Positions 1 to 7,677 of a stretch of 21,127 nucleotides of DNA are shown here, one piece after another. How positions within the stretch are numbered: the stretch's first letter is position 1; every line of letters begins with the position of its first letter. Below the pieces are notes generated by a model, which saw nothing but the letters and a program-made list of their open reading frames with translations, ran no database searches and had not been told where the DNA came from. The stretch is from a virus. A program made the position numbers and the translations under genes. Where the stretch lies: IMG/VR virus record IMGVR_UViG_3300022752_002920, positions 1 through 21,127 of that record; one strand, written 5' to 3'.

Positions 1-156
1 TATGACAGCCTGTACGAGACTGCGGAGCCTGGCTCTATTCCTCAAGCCATTCTTGTGCTTGGCGACTACCAGTACAAGGCAGCGTTTGCAGCCGACCATG
101 AGATCAATCTCACAGCGTGTCTTGTGCAGTTGATGATGGAGGTCAAGTTCAAGTGA
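1..156 (+). CDS. 44: Clamp-loader ATPase subunit gp44, C-terminal end (partial)
   Basis: The frame is open from base 1 to a TGA at 154-156 and gives the last 51 residues of a protein whose start is outside the window. The tail contains LGDYQYKAAFAADHEINL followed by a short hydrophobic helix and ends in EVKFK. This resembles the C-terminal collar domain of phage and archaeal/eukaryotic clamp-loader (RFC-type) subunits. In T4, gp44 and gp62 form the ATP-driven loader that places the gp45 sliding clamp on primer-template DNA. The identification rests mainly on position: gp62 and regA follow in T4 order. No Walker motifs are visible because that part is missing. The stop overlaps the GTG start of an HNH gene. 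A capsid-protein C-terminus was considered and is less likely in this context. Confidence 0.72.
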   Translation, partial: YDSLYETAEPGSIPQAILVLGDYQYKAAFAADHEINLTACLVQLMMEVKFK

Positions 157-545
157 GAAATCCTTATAAATTGATTCTCTCTAATGCTAAAGGTGCCCAA
201 CATGGATGGAATGCAAAACATCAAAAGGTGGGAATAAATCGCAGGGTGAAAGAATTTACTATTACTTGGAAAGATGTTCAGCGAGTTTTCATAGAGCAAA
301 ATGGAAAGAGCAAATGGCTGGGTATTCCTATTGATGCTAATGATGTGTTTAGGAAACATTATCCTCTAGCACCAAGTTTAGATCGTTTGGATAACGATAA
401 AGATTATACTCCAGACAATATCTGTATTAGCACACGGTTTGAAAACTACGGATTCAACCAATGTGATGAGAGTGTAAAAAGAGAATGTGTTGAGAAAATT
501 GTGGAGTGTAAGTTCAAAGGGACACTATTTGATTTTCTTAAGTGA
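153..545 (+). CDS. HNH-type homing endonuclease inserted in the clamp-loader operon
   Basis: This is a 130-residue protein starting at GTG 153, which overlaps the gp44 stop as GTGA; GGAGG at 138-142 is a suitable ribosome site. A longer reading from GTG 117 would run inside gp44 and is less likely. Residues 75-89 (SLDRLDNDKDYTPDN) match the core seen in many phage HNH proteins, where a conserved Asp-Arg-Ile/Leu-Asp precedes a turn and Asn. Such small enzymes are usually free-standing homing endonucleases that nick or cut alleles lacking the gene. The coding sequence is visibly more AT-rich than the gp62 gene that follows, which suggests transfer. It separates 44 and 62, which are usually adjacent and translationally coupled. 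The catalytic His is not obvious, so activity is uncertain. Confidence 0.75.
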   Translation: MRNPYKLILSNAKGAQHGWNAKHQKVGINRRVKEFTITWKDVQRVFIEQNGKSKWLGIPIDANDVFRKHYPLAPSLDRLDNDKDYTPDNICISTRFENYGFNQCDESVKRECVEKIVECKFKGTLFDFLK

Positions 546-554
546 GGAATCTTT

Positions 555-947
555 ATGACCTATGGACTACCTGATTATTTGAATGCCATCAATGTAAACA
601 AGGAACCGCTCTTGGACGAGAGCGAGTCATATACAAAGCAGTCGTATCCCCCGTTCGTGGTGACGCGCTGCTTGTCGTATTTCCCTGACACACTGTTCGC
701 CGCGAACGAGATGAACATCCGCCCCCACTTGGATTCAAAAATGCACTTTGACTTCCTGCGGGGTGCAGTGCGTCCTCGCAAGCGGTTCTCCAAGTGGCTG
801 AAGCGGGAGGAAGACACCCGCGTAGCCGCTCTTGTGGAGTACTACAGCATCTCCACGCGGAAGGCGCGGGAAGCACTGTCCGTGCTGTCTGAAGGCGATG
901 TGGAGGAGATTCTGGCGGCTGTGGACAAAGGTGGAAAGCGGCGTTGA
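555..947 (+). CDS. 62: Clamp-loader small subunit gp62
   Basis: This 130-residue protein is the non-ATPase clamp-loader subunit that joins four gp44 subunits to open and load the sliding clamp in T4-like replication. Recognisable family segments are a PPFVVTRCLSYFPDTLFAANEMN block near residues 32-53, an RKRFSKWLKRE block near 75-85, and a C-terminal helix with EYYSISTRKAREALSVLS. T4 gp62 is about 187 residues; the shorter form here resembles those of cyanophage relatives. ATG 555 is preceded by GAGGA at 545-549. It lies 9 bases after the HNH stop, so translation may still be coupled through the inserted gene. Codons here are GC-rich, unlike that neighbour. Confidence 0.9.
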   Translation: MTYGLPDYLNAINVNKEPLLDESESYTKQSYPPFVVTRCLSYFPDTLFAANEMNIRPHLDSKMHFDFLRGAVRPRKRFSKWLKREEDTRVAALVEYYSISTRKAREALSVLSEGDVEEILAAVDKGGKRR

Positions 948-955
948 TCTAAATA
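948..955 (+). promoter_or_regulatory. Possible T4-like late promoter (TCTAAATA)
   Basis: TCTAAATA starts one base after the gp62 stop and 45 bases before the regA ATG. It differs from the T4 late consensus TATAAATA at the second base. T4 late promoters need only this -10 element with sigma gp55. A single 8-base match is weak evidence, and regA is normally an early or middle gene. Confidence 0.25.
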
Positions 956-992
956 GTTCCGTGTCGGTTCAATATTTGGGAGTGAACGCAAC

Positions 993-1430
993 ATGGAACA
1001 AAACGAACGCTACATTGACCTTGAGACAACCGATCTGCTTGAGGTCACGCTACAGAAACCTGATGACTTCTTGAAAGTCCGTGAAACGCTGACCCGCATT
1101 GGCGTATCGTCCCGAGCCGAAAAGAAATTGTGGCAGTCCTGCCATATTCTCCACAAGAAGGGCAAGTACTACATTGTCCATTTCAAGGAGATGTTTGCGC
1201 TTGACGATCTGCCCACCTCCATCAACACCGAAGACACTGGACGGCGCAACACCATCGCGTGTCTGCTTGAGGAGTGGGGCTTGGTGAAGATTGTGGACAA
1301 GACAAAGATCACGGACAAGGTTCCGCTGAACAAAATAAAGATACTGCCGTTCAAGGAGAAGGGGGAGTGGGAACTCTGCCCTAAATACCACATAGGACGG
1401 TCAAAGAAAAACATCAAACCCGAAGAGTGA
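993..1430 (+). CDS. regA: RegA translational repressor
   Basis: This 145-residue protein is homologous to T4 RegA, an RNA-binding protein that blocks ribosome access on early phage mRNAs, including its own and clamp-loader messages. The core runs from about residue 18: a beta/alpha segment with KPDDFLKVRETLTRIG, then QSCHILHKKGKYYIVHFKEMF, then NTIACLLEEWGLVKIV, and a final WELCPKYHIGRS. This is the RegA block order. T4 RegA is about 122 residues; the extra length here lies at both ends. The chosen ATG has GGGAG about 10 bases upstream. It directly follows gp62, as in T4. Gene 43, which follows regA in T4, is here displaced by almost 18 kb. Confidence 0.92.
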   Translation: MEQNERYIDLETTDLLEVTLQKPDDFLKVRETLTRIGVSSRAEKKLWQSCHILHKKGKYYIVHFKEMFALDDLPTSINTEDTGRRNTIACLLEEWGLVKIVDKTKITDKVPLNKIKILPFKEKGEWELCPKYHIGRSKKNIKPEE

Positions 1431-1446
1431 ACAACGGAGATACATT

Positions 1447-2148
1447 ATGAAACTAGTGATCAAGTTCCCCACCCGCAATCGTCCCGACAAGTTCAAGGCT
1501 GTGTTTACACGCTATCTCACCTTCCTTAGTGGACGGCATGATGTGCGTTTCATCGTCACGATGGACGAAGACGACCCCACGATGAACACCCCCGAGATGA
1601 AGCAGTGGCTCTCTACCCGCGCACAGAACGCGCAGATTGAGTGCTTCTATGGACACTCCAAGAGCAAGATAGAGGCTTGCAACGCGAACCTAGAGGGCGT
1701 GGACGGCGATGTGTTGCTGCTTGCGTCTGATGACATGGTTCCCGTGCAGATGGGATATGATGACATCATTGCCAAGTGCTACGAGCAGGCTTTCCCTGAC
1801 TACGATGGCGCAATCAAGTTCTGGGATGGACTGCGCCCAAAAGAAGACCCGCTGATGACCTTGACAGTCATGGGATTCCCCCTGTATAAGCGGTTCGGCT
1901 ACATCTACAACCCCGAATACAAGTCCCTGTACTGCGACAACGAACAGACACAGGTGTGCATGGCGTTGGGTAAACTGCGCCGCTGTGACCTGTGTATCAT
2001 TCAGCACCAGTGGACGAATGAGCCGTTTGATACTCTCCACGCTCGTAACGAGAATGCGGAAATGTATGGAGTAGACGGTGAAACCTTCAAGCGACGAGCC
2101 GCAAACAAGTTTGACATGGAGAGGATGTTCAATGTCGCAACTGCTTGA
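1447..2148 (+). CDS. GT-A fold glycosyltransferase-like protein
   Basis: This is a 233-residue protein likely to transfer sugar from a nucleotide donor. The N-terminus MKLVIKFPTRNRPDKF is the first beta strand and loop of a GT-A (family 2-like) fold. VRFIVTMDEDD at about 33-43 is the next strand. LLLASDDMVP at 90-99 carries the SDD that stands for the DxD metal and nucleotide-binding motif. A His-rich C-terminal part (IIQHQWTNEPFDTLHARN) could hold the acceptor side. There is no signal peptide or membrane segment. ATG 1447 follows CGGAG. It is the first gene after regA and opens the carbohydrate cluster; its last 17 bases overlap the methyltransferase gene. Donor and acceptor are unknown. Confidence 0.75.
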   Translation: MKLVIKFPTRNRPDKFKAVFTRYLTFLSGRHDVRFIVTMDEDDPTMNTPEMKQWLSTRAQNAQIECFYGHSKSKIEACNANLEGVDGDVLLLASDDMVPVQMGYDDIIAKCYEQAFPDYDGAIKFWDGLRPKEDPLMTLTVMGFPLYKRFGYIYNPEYKSLYCDNEQTQVCMALGKLRRCDLCIIQHQWTNEPFDTLHARNENAEMYGVDGETFKRRAANKFDMERMFNVATA

Positions 2149-2755
2149 ACACTATTGGCAAGACTCCATGTTTGGAGAGGGATATTTCACCTATCCGAAC
2201 CTATACTCCTATGTTGTTCGTAAATTTCCCACGGACTCCCATTTTGTTGAAGTTGGTTGCTGGAAAGGACGATCTGCGGCTTACATGGCGGTGGAGATAA
2301 ACAATTCCGAAAAGAACATCAAGTTTGATTGCGTAGACACATGGAACGGAAGCGTCACGGAGGACGCTCATCAAAATGATCAATCCGTAAAGTCTGGCAC
2401 ACTATACGATAAGTTCATGTCAAATACAGAACGAGTAAAGCACATCATAACCACAATTCGTGGTGATTCGGTTTCTGTCGCCAGTAAATACGCAGACGAT
2501 TCGCTTGATTTTGTATTCATAGACGGCGATCACCGTTATGAATATGTTAAAGCAGACATTGAAGCCTGGCTGCCAAAGATGAAGTCGGGAAGCGTGTTGG
2601 CGGGTCACGATTACGGATGGTGTGAAGATGTTCGTAGAGCAGTCCATGAAGTTTTGGGAGAAGGCACAGATTCATATACAGATCGTTATGGAATAGGTTA
2701 CAAGTCATACGATGATCCTTGGAGCGAAGGCTGCTGGATCATAAACATTGATTGA
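2132..2755 (+). CDS. Class I SAM-dependent methyltransferase
   Basis: This 207-residue protein has the Rossmann methyltransferase order. Motif I is FVEVGCWKGRSAAYM at 38-52. The acidic strand end FDCVDTW is at 65-71. GDSVSVA at 111-117 follows, then DFVFIDGDHRYEYVKADIEAWLPKM at 126-150 as motif IV region, with AGHDYGW at 157-163. The DGDH-Y and GHDY pattern is typical of the Methyltransf_24-like group found in glycan and antibiotic clusters. ATG 2132 is preferred because GGAGAGGA lies just upstream; a longer reading from 2078 lies inside the preceding gene. It probably methylates a sugar or another small group in the same pathway. The substrate cannot be inferred. Confidence 0.85.
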   Translation: MSQLLEHYWQDSMFGEGYFTYPNLYSYVVRKFPTDSHFVEVGCWKGRSAAYMAVEINNSEKNIKFDCVDTWNGSVTEDAHQNDQSVKSGTLYDKFMSNTERVKHIITTIRGDSVSVASKYADDSLDFVFIDGDHRYEYVKADIEAWLPKMKSGSVLAGHDYGWCEDVRRAVHEVLGEGTDSYTDRYGIGYKSYDDPWSEGCWIINID

Positions 2756-2763
2756 GGAAAATT

Positions 2764-3402
2764 ATGCCAGTACCAGCAAGTGAAATCAAGTTCAGCATTC
2801 TGATTCTGTCCATCCCGTCACGCTTTGAGTCGCTGAAGGCGGCGGTCAATCACCTACAAGAACAAGCCGATGCCACAGGGCAGGGCAAGTCCGTTGAGAT
2901 TCTTGTGTTGCTTGACAACAAGTCCAAGAGCATTTCCGAGAAGCGCAATGACCTCCTGCAAATGGCGCGTGGAAAGTATATCGCGTTCTTGGATGACGAT
3001 GATGCCGTGAGCAAAGACTACATGAGCGCGATTCTCAAGGCTATTGATGAACACGATGTGGACTGCATCTCGTTTAATCAGTGGTGCAGCCTTGACGGTG
3101 AACCGATGGATGTAGAGTTCGGTATTGGCAATCCACACGGACAGTTGTGGAGGGACGAAGACGGCTTTCTTGGCGACATCAAGCGTCCACCTTACCATAT
3201 GTGCCTGTGGCGGCGAGATATTGCGGTGAGCGAGGGTTTCAATCCTGTGTATGGAGCCAACGGGCAGTCCACGGAAGACATTGACTGGCTCATGCGTCTG
3301 TATCCAAAGATTCAGACCGAGCATCACATCCCCGATGCCCTGCATGGCTATATTTACAACTCAAAAACCACGGAATCACTTGTTCCGCAGGATCAGCAGT
3401 GA
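2764..3402 (+). CDS. Family 2-like glycosyltransferase
   Basis: This is a 212-residue GT-A enzyme. The first strand is FSILILSIPSRFESL at 10-24. SEKRNDLLQMARGKYIAFLDDDD at 58-80 is the classic family 2 stretch in which the Asp cluster binds Mn2+ and the nucleotide-sugar diphosphate. STEDIDWLMRL at 169-179 supplies the ED pair usually acting near the catalytic base. The length is short for family 2 and it lacks a membrane anchor, so it is likely cytoplasmic. ATG 2764 with GAGG 6 bases upstream is chosen over an upstream TTG at 2752. Its stop overlaps the next start as GTGA. Donor sugar and acceptor are unknown. Confidence 0.85.
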   Translation: MPVPASEIKFSILILSIPSRFESLKAAVNHLQEQADATGQGKSVEILVLLDNKSKSISEKRNDLLQMARGKYIAFLDDDDAVSKDYMSAILKAIDEHDVDCISFNQWCSLDGEPMDVEFGIGNPHGQLWRDEDGFLGDIKRPPYHMCLWRRDIAVSEGFNPVYGANGQSTEDIDWLMRLYPKIQTEHHIPDALHGYIYNSKTTESLVPQDQQ

Positions 3403-4091
3403 AGGTAATTTCGTATAGCCTGTGGGGAGATAAGCCCACATATACGGTCGGTGCGGTTCGGAATGCTGATCTAGCAGCACAATTGTTCCCTGATTGGACT
3501 TGTGTGTTCTACTGCTTTCAGTCCGTTCCCGCAGAAATAATCGCGCAGTTGGAATCTCGTCCGAATGTGCTTGTTCGGCGGGTGGAAGGCGATTACAATA
3601 CCGCAGACAGCCGTGGTATGTTCCACCGTTTCCTTCCTGCTGATGAAGAGGGCGTAGAGTACATGATGAGCCGCGATACAGATTCCCGTCTGTCGGAGCG
3701 TGAGCGGCTGGCTGTGGACGCTTGGCTTGCCAGTGGCGCGGATCTCCATGTGATGCGCGACCATCCGTATCACGGCGTACCCATGCTTGGCGGTATGTGG
3801 GGAGTGAAGGGCGGCAAACTGAAGGGGATTGCCCGTGATATGGAAGAGTTTCAGCCGAGTAGCGACAAGGGACAGGACCAGTCGTTCCTGTGGGAATGTG
3901 TTTGGGGCAAGGTAAAGGACGGTGAACTGGCGGTCTGCGTTCACGATCCGTTCTTCCAAAAGTCTCCATTCCCCGATGGGGCAAAGCGCGGCGAAGAGAA
4001 CGGTGGCGTATGGTTTGTCGGTCAGGTGTTTGATGAAAACGACAAGTACAATAGCCAAAGTGATTTGGACATGGTGAAAGGACAGCCGTGA
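3399..4091 (+). CDS. Glycosyltransferase-like protein with DTD motif
   Basis: This 230-residue protein starts at GTG 3399, overlapping the upstream stop (GTGA). MKVISYSLWGDKPTYTVGA begins a GT-A-like fold. GVEYMMSRDTDSRLSERER at 85-103 contains the DTD motif, followed by HVMRDHPYHGVPMLGGMWG at 117-135. These blocks recur in small glycan-cluster proteins of phages and bacteria annotated as glycosyltransferases; I recall this pattern but could not search it. GQDQSFLWECVW near 168-179 would fall at the acceptor site. No signal peptide is present. Most likely it acts with the neighbouring transferases on one glycan. The family assignment is moderate and the substrate unknown. Confidence 0.7.
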   Translation: MKVISYSLWGDKPTYTVGAVRNADLAAQLFPDWTCVFYCFQSVPAEIIAQLESRPNVLVRRVEGDYNTADSRGMFHRFLPADEEGVEYMMSRDTDSRLSERERLAVDAWLASGADLHVMRDHPYHGVPMLGGMWGVKGGKLKGIARDMEEFQPSSDKGQDQSFLWECVWGKVKDGELAVCVHDPFFQKSPFPDGAKRGEENGGVWFVGQVFDENDKYNSQSDLDMVKGQP

Positions 4092-4810
4092 TGAATAGAA
4101 CACTTTTTGTCCATCATCACTTAGGAATGGGCGATCACATAATCTGCAATGGACTGATACGGTCTTTGATTGGAAACAGTTCTGTATTTCAGTCTGTTGC
4201 TGTTTTTGCCAAAGAAAGAAACTCCAAGAGAGTGCAGAGAATGTTTGACGATGATCCACGAATCATGGTCATTTCTATTCCATCCGATGTAAATGAGATT
4301 CTTTATGCGAATGCGGTTGTAGAGCAGTACAAGATATGCGATTTCATCCGTTGTGGTTTTGGAATGGGACAGAATTTAGAAAGCATGGGGATGGTTTCTA
4401 ATTTTGACGAAGGGTTCTATGCGTGTGCTGGAATTCCTTTTGATCATAGGTGGACTCACTTCCGTCTTCGTAGAAATCGTGAATCTGAACAAGAGGCATT
4501 GAAGCGGTTGAATCCAACAGGACAGCCTTTTGTGTTTGTACACGACGATCCCTCAAGGGGATTTATTTTGAATCCCGAGACACCAAAGGAACTTGCCGTG
4601 ATCAAGAATGATCCGTCAATTGATATGTTTGATATGATTTCTCTTTTGGAAAACGCATCAGAAATCCATTGTATGGAAAGTTCTTTTAGGTGTCTTATAG
4701 AACACATTGACACGATTGTTTGCCCTCTGTATCTACATACATCAGTCAGAGCAGACATGAATGGAAATTTCTTGCTGTCAACTAGCAAACGAAATTGGAT
4801 ACGGTCTTAA
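4091..4810 (+). CDS. GT-B/heptosyltransferase-like protein
   Basis: This is a 239-residue protein. Its start FVHHHLGMGDHIICNGLIRSL resembles the N-terminal GDHI/GD-x-x loop of heptosyltransferase-like GT-B enzymes. LLENASEIHCMESSFRCLIEHID in the C-terminal part resembles the second-domain segment that contacts the nucleotide in such enzymes. It is shorter than full GT9 proteins (about 320-350), so it may be a reduced form. ATG 4091 overlaps the upstream TGA by one base; GTG 4088 is an alternative start. The gene is markedly AT-rich (about 32% GC in a 60-base sample at 4621), unlike the upstream four genes, which suggests separate acquisition. Confidence 0.6.
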   Translation: MNRTLFVHHHLGMGDHIICNGLIRSLIGNSSVFQSVAVFAKERNSKRVQRMFDDDPRIMVISIPSDVNEILYANAVVEQYKICDFIRCGFGMGQNLESMGMVSNFDEGFYACAGIPFDHRWTHFRLRRNRESEQEALKRLNPTGQPFVFVHDDPSRGFILNPETPKELAVIKNDPSIDMFDMISLLENASEIHCMESSFRCLIEHIDTIVCPLYLHTSVRADMNGNFLLSTSKRNWIRS

Positions 4811-4854
4811 GTTCAGAAAACTCTTTACAATGATGTGAAACAGAAAGGTAATTT

Positions 4855-5205
4855 ATGAGTATTGATATTGCATCCGTGATTGAAACTGCATTGTCTGAAA
4901 AAATTCGTCAGACCCTTGACCAAAAGTATGTCCCCGAACTACCAGACGATCTGATCGCCACAGATAATCTTGGCGAGGTCATAGAGAAGTTGTGCATTCT
5001 TCACATCAGAACTTGGTTTTTGGAAGACATGATTGGTGTTGCAAAAACAGATGAAGAAGTCGCCTCTTTGAAGAGAAAAATTGACACTTGTTTCAAGCAA
5101 AAGCGACCGCAGTACATTCAGGCTATCAATCGTATGGTGGATGCTGCCATATTGAATGGCAGGACTTTGACTGAAGACTCTGTGAAGATTTACAAAGGCA
5201 ATTAA
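4855..5205 (+). CDS. Unrecognised 116-residue helical protein of the sugar cluster
   Basis: I do not recognise this protein with confidence. It is predicted to be mostly helical and soluble, with alternating charged and hydrophobic residues. The stretch NLGEVIEKLCILHIRTWFLEDM followed by SLKRKIDTCFKQKRPQYIQAINRMVD recalls small proteins of bacterial and phage glycan clusters (possibly DUF4254-like), but this is only an impression. AAAGG lies upstream of ATG 4855 and the 44-base gap before it is the largest in this part of the cluster. It is followed two bases later by the GDP-fucose synthase gene, so it may assist that pathway. Confidence 0.6.
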   Translation: MSIDIASVIETALSEKIRQTLDQKYVPELPDDLIATDNLGEVIEKLCILHIRTWFLEDMIGVAKTDEEVASLKRKIDTCFKQKRPQYIQAINRMVDAAILNGRTLTEDSVKIYKGN

Positions 5206-5207
5206 CA

Positions 5208-6179
5208 ATGATGGAAACCAACTCCAAGATTTTTGTGGCTGGTCATCGTGGTTTAGCGGGATCTTCTATTGTTAGATGTTTGGAGAGCAAAGGATTCACG
5301 AATTTGATTGTTCGTTCTAGCAAGGAATTGGATCTTCGCAACCAACAGGCTGTCAGAGAGTTTTTTCTTCAGGAAAAACCCGAGTTCGTATTTGATGCTG
5401 CGGCAAAGGTCGGTGGTATACTTGCGAACAGCACATATCCCGCTGATTTCATATACGACAACATAATGATACAGAGCAATCTCATTCAGAGTTCCTACGA
5501 GACAGGTGTGAAGAAATTCCTGTTCTTGGGATCTGTTTGCATCTATCCAAAAGAATCACAGTTGCCAATCCGTGAAAACCATCTTATGACTGGTCCTTTG
5601 GAGACAACCAATGAAGCGTATGCCATAGCAAAAATCTGTGGTATAAAGATGTGTGAGTTCTATCGCAAACAGTACGGCTTCAATGCTGTATCGGTTATGC
5701 CGTCCAACCTGTACGGTCCTGGCGACAATTTCCATCCGCATAATAGTCATGTCATATCTGGACTAATACAGAAGTTCTACGCTGCCAAACTTGAAGATAA
5801 GCACAAGATTGAGTGTTGGGGTGATGGCAGTCCTGAGCGGGAGTTCTTGTACATTGATGACTTGTCTTCAGCCTGTTTTGATGTGATGCAGAAATACGAT
5901 CATCACGAGATCATCAATATCAGCAGTGGAGTTGAATACACCATCAAAGAGGTAGCGGAAATGGTGAAAGAAATAGTTGGATTTCAGGGAGAGATCATTT
6001 GGGATACAACAAAGCCAAACGGAACCATGAAGCGTCCACTCAATATCAACAAGATAAAGAAGATGGGATGGTTCCCAAAGGTTAATCTTTATGACGGTAT
6101 AAAGATCACTTTTGATTGGTATGTGAAAAACTATCAAGAATTACAACAAACACAAAGATCCATGAGAAGTGGAGCGTGA
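5208..6179 (+). CDS. fcl: GDP-L-fucose synthase (GDP-4-keto-6-deoxymannose epimerase/reductase)
   Basis: This is a 323-residue extended SDR enzyme that converts GDP-4-keto-6-deoxy-D-mannose to GDP-L-fucose with NADPH. GHRGLAG at 12-18 is the dinucleotide-binding loop. Catalytic residues appear at S109, C111, Y138, K142 and H181. This is exactly two beyond E. coli Fcl S107, C109, Y136, K140 and H179, so the active site looks complete. FLGSVCIYP, NEAYAIAK, NLYGPGDNF and EREFLYIDDL are family blocks. Length matches the family (about 320). No GDP-mannose 4,6-dehydratase (gmd) was recognised in the window, so the substrate must come from the host or from a gene elsewhere. It follows the 116-residue gene by two bases. 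Confidence 0.93.
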   Translation: MMETNSKIFVAGHRGLAGSSIVRCLESKGFTNLIVRSSKELDLRNQQAVREFFLQEKPEFVFDAAAKVGGILANSTYPADFIYDNIMIQSNLIQSSYETGVKKFLFLGSVCIYPKESQLPIRENHLMTGPLETTNEAYAIAKICGIKMCEFYRKQYGFNAVSVMPSNLYGPGDNFHPHNSHVISGLIQKFYAAKLEDKHKIECWGDGSPEREFLYIDDLSSACFDVMQKYDHHEIINISSGVEYTIKEVAEMVKEIVGFQGEIIWDTTKPNGTMKRPLNINKIKKMGWFPKVNLYDGIKITFDWYVKNYQELQQTQRSMRSGA

Positions 6180-6181
6180 CT

Positions 6182-6865
6182 ATGAAATTGATTACGGTGT
6201 GTTCGGATTCTCACAATGAGTTGCTAGAAAAGCATCTTCTTCCTTCATTGCCATCAACATTAACAGCAACAGTTGTGAAAACGACTCAACGCGGTAATGG
6301 AAATCATGGATGGAATTCAGAATTCATTGCAGCAATGAGGGAGAAACTAAGCGTTGTTCTTCATCATACAAAAACAGAAAACGCTCCTTTCATCTACTGC
6401 GATGCAGACATTAGATTTAATCCTCAAGTTGATCCAGTTCCGTTTTTACTAACAGTACTAGAGCAAAATAAATTTGACATAGTGTGTCAGCGAGATGGTG
6501 GAGACATATGTGCTGGTTTCATGTTGCTTGATCCATCCGAGAAGAACGCGAACTATTTGCAGGCTGTTCTGAACTATATGGATGCCAATCTATCAAAATG
6601 TGATCAACTTGCTTTCAAGGAGTTGTATCACTCAAACCTTTATCCCAATGATGCAAAACCTCGCATTGGTCTACTTGACGTAAATGTTGGGTTTGGAAAC
6701 ATGAACCACTTGCAACCAAATGTCTTATGGACTTCGGACAATGACATGATGGAAAGACACAGGGACATCGTTCGAAAGCAGTTCATGTGGCACGCCAATC
6801 ACACAATTGGAGTGCAAAACAAGATGGAGATGCTTGATAGGTTCAAGATTATTTGTGAAGGTTAA
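6182..6865 (+). CDS. Glycosyltransferase-like protein (DAD motif)
   Basis: This 227-residue protein is likely a GT-A nucleotide-diphospho-sugar transferase. FIYCDADIRFNPQ at 70-82 is a good DxD strand as in GT77-like and related enzymes. DIVCQRDGGDICAGFMLLDPS then gives the donor-pocket part, and a C-terminal FMWHANHTIG contains a His that could bind metal. ATG 6182 follows the fcl stop by two bases, with GGAG nearby; an upstream in-frame start at 6116 lies inside fcl and is rejected. AT-rich codons continue here. The acceptor is unknown. Confidence 0.7.
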   Translation: MKLITVCSDSHNELLEKHLLPSLPSTLTATVVKTTQRGNGNHGWNSEFIAAMREKLSVVLHHTKTENAPFIYCDADIRFNPQVDPVPFLLTVLEQNKFDIVCQRDGGDICAGFMLLDPSEKNANYLQAVLNYMDANLSKCDQLAFKELYHSNLYPNDAKPRIGLLDVNVGFGNMNHLQPNVLWTSDNDMMERHRDIVRKQFMWHANHTIGVQNKMEMLDRFKIICEG

Positions 6866-6882
6866 ACACAAGGAATATCAGC

Positions 6883-7677
6883 ATGAAAGTGCCTTCTTAC
6901 AGCATAACCATACAAACATATGTTTACAGATATGAATCCTACTTCAAATCATTGCTTGAAACCATACACAAGCAAAGACCCAATATTGAAAAAGTAGTAT
7001 TCGTCAACGGACAACACAAAGAACAATTTAGCGAGGACTACAGAAGGAACATCATGCAGTATGCATCGTGTTTCCCTAATACATTCTTGGTTATGTCTCC
7101 GTTCATGCGAGGCTGCTCGCATATGTGGAACACCTGCATAAATTACACAAGCAACGAATACATTCTGGTATTGAGTGATGACATCATAATTCTTGATGGA
7201 TTCTTTGACCACTTTGAGGAGATGCTTGCCCACAACCGCCAACTAGGAGATGAGTCGTTTAGGATTAATTGGCATTGGGGTCACTTCTGCATTTGGAGAA
7301 ATGATGTTCTAGATCCAAATAGAGTGGGGTATTTTGATGAGCGTTTGATTGCATTTGGTGATGAAGATGGAGATTGGATGTGGCGTTATCAAGACAAGTT
7401 CAATCGTCATATGAGAAACTACGGAACAGACAGGCTTCCGTTTAATTCCGACAGTGTTTTGATGCCCGGAAAGAATACCAAAACACACAGCGGAAGCAAA
7501 TACAGTGCTTTCAACCATGAATTTTGGCTTGAGCAAAAGATGGAACCCGATATTGGGGGAAGCAATGATGCTCATGGGTTGTATAGAAACAACCCACAAA
7601 AGGTAAGACCAGGAATGGAAACTCCTAACTTTTATCCTGGTGAGAAGTGGTATAGAGACAACATCCATCTAGTATGA
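6883..7677 (+). CDS. Family 2-like glycosyltransferase
   Basis: This is a 264-residue GT-A protein. SYSITIQTYVYRYESYFKSLL at the start, CSHMWNTCINYTSNEYILVLSDDIIIL at 78-104 with the SDD metal motif, and FDERLIAFGDEDGDWMWRYQ at 151-170 with the ED pair are the three family 2 landmarks in the right order. The region from about 190 on is rich in Asn, Gly and His and probably contacts the acceptor. It is cytoplasmic by sequence. The gene ends in ATGA shared with the next SDR gene. The RBS (AAGGAAT) is modest. Its place between fcl and three SDR genes suggests that it uses a deoxy-sugar made by them, which is an inference. Confidence 0.78.
   Translation: MKVPSYSITIQTYVYRYESYFKSLLETIHKQRPNIEKVVFVNGQHKEQFSEDYRRNIMQYASCFPNTFLVMSPFMRGCSHMWNTCINYTSNEYILVLSDDIIILDGFFDHFEEMLAHNRQLGDESFRINWHWGHFCIWRNDVLDPNRVGYFDERLIAFGDEDGDWMWRYQDKFNRHMRNYGTDRLPFNSDSVLMPGKNTKTHSGSKYSAFNHEFWLEQKMEPDIGGSNDAHGLYRNNPQKVRPGMETPNFYPGEKWYRDNIHLV

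Noticed and set aside
117-152. Upstream GTG start at 117 for the first HNH gene
   Set aside because: It would overlap gp44 by 40 bases; GTG 153 has the better-placed GGAGG and the usual GTGA overlap.
1-156. Reading the first fragment as a major capsid protein end
   Set aside because: The sequence of the tail could be read that way at first sight, but gp62 and regA follow in T4 order, which fits gp44 much better.
3376-4259. Two overlapping minus-strand frames (202 and 262 codons)
   Set aside because: They lie opposite the DTD-type glycosyltransferase, have low-complexity translations and no recognisable motif or ribosome site.
4826-4831. TACAAT as a possible -10 before the 116-residue gene
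   Set aside because: No -35-like hexamer lies at a suitable distance, and the gap is AT-rich, so a chance match is likely.
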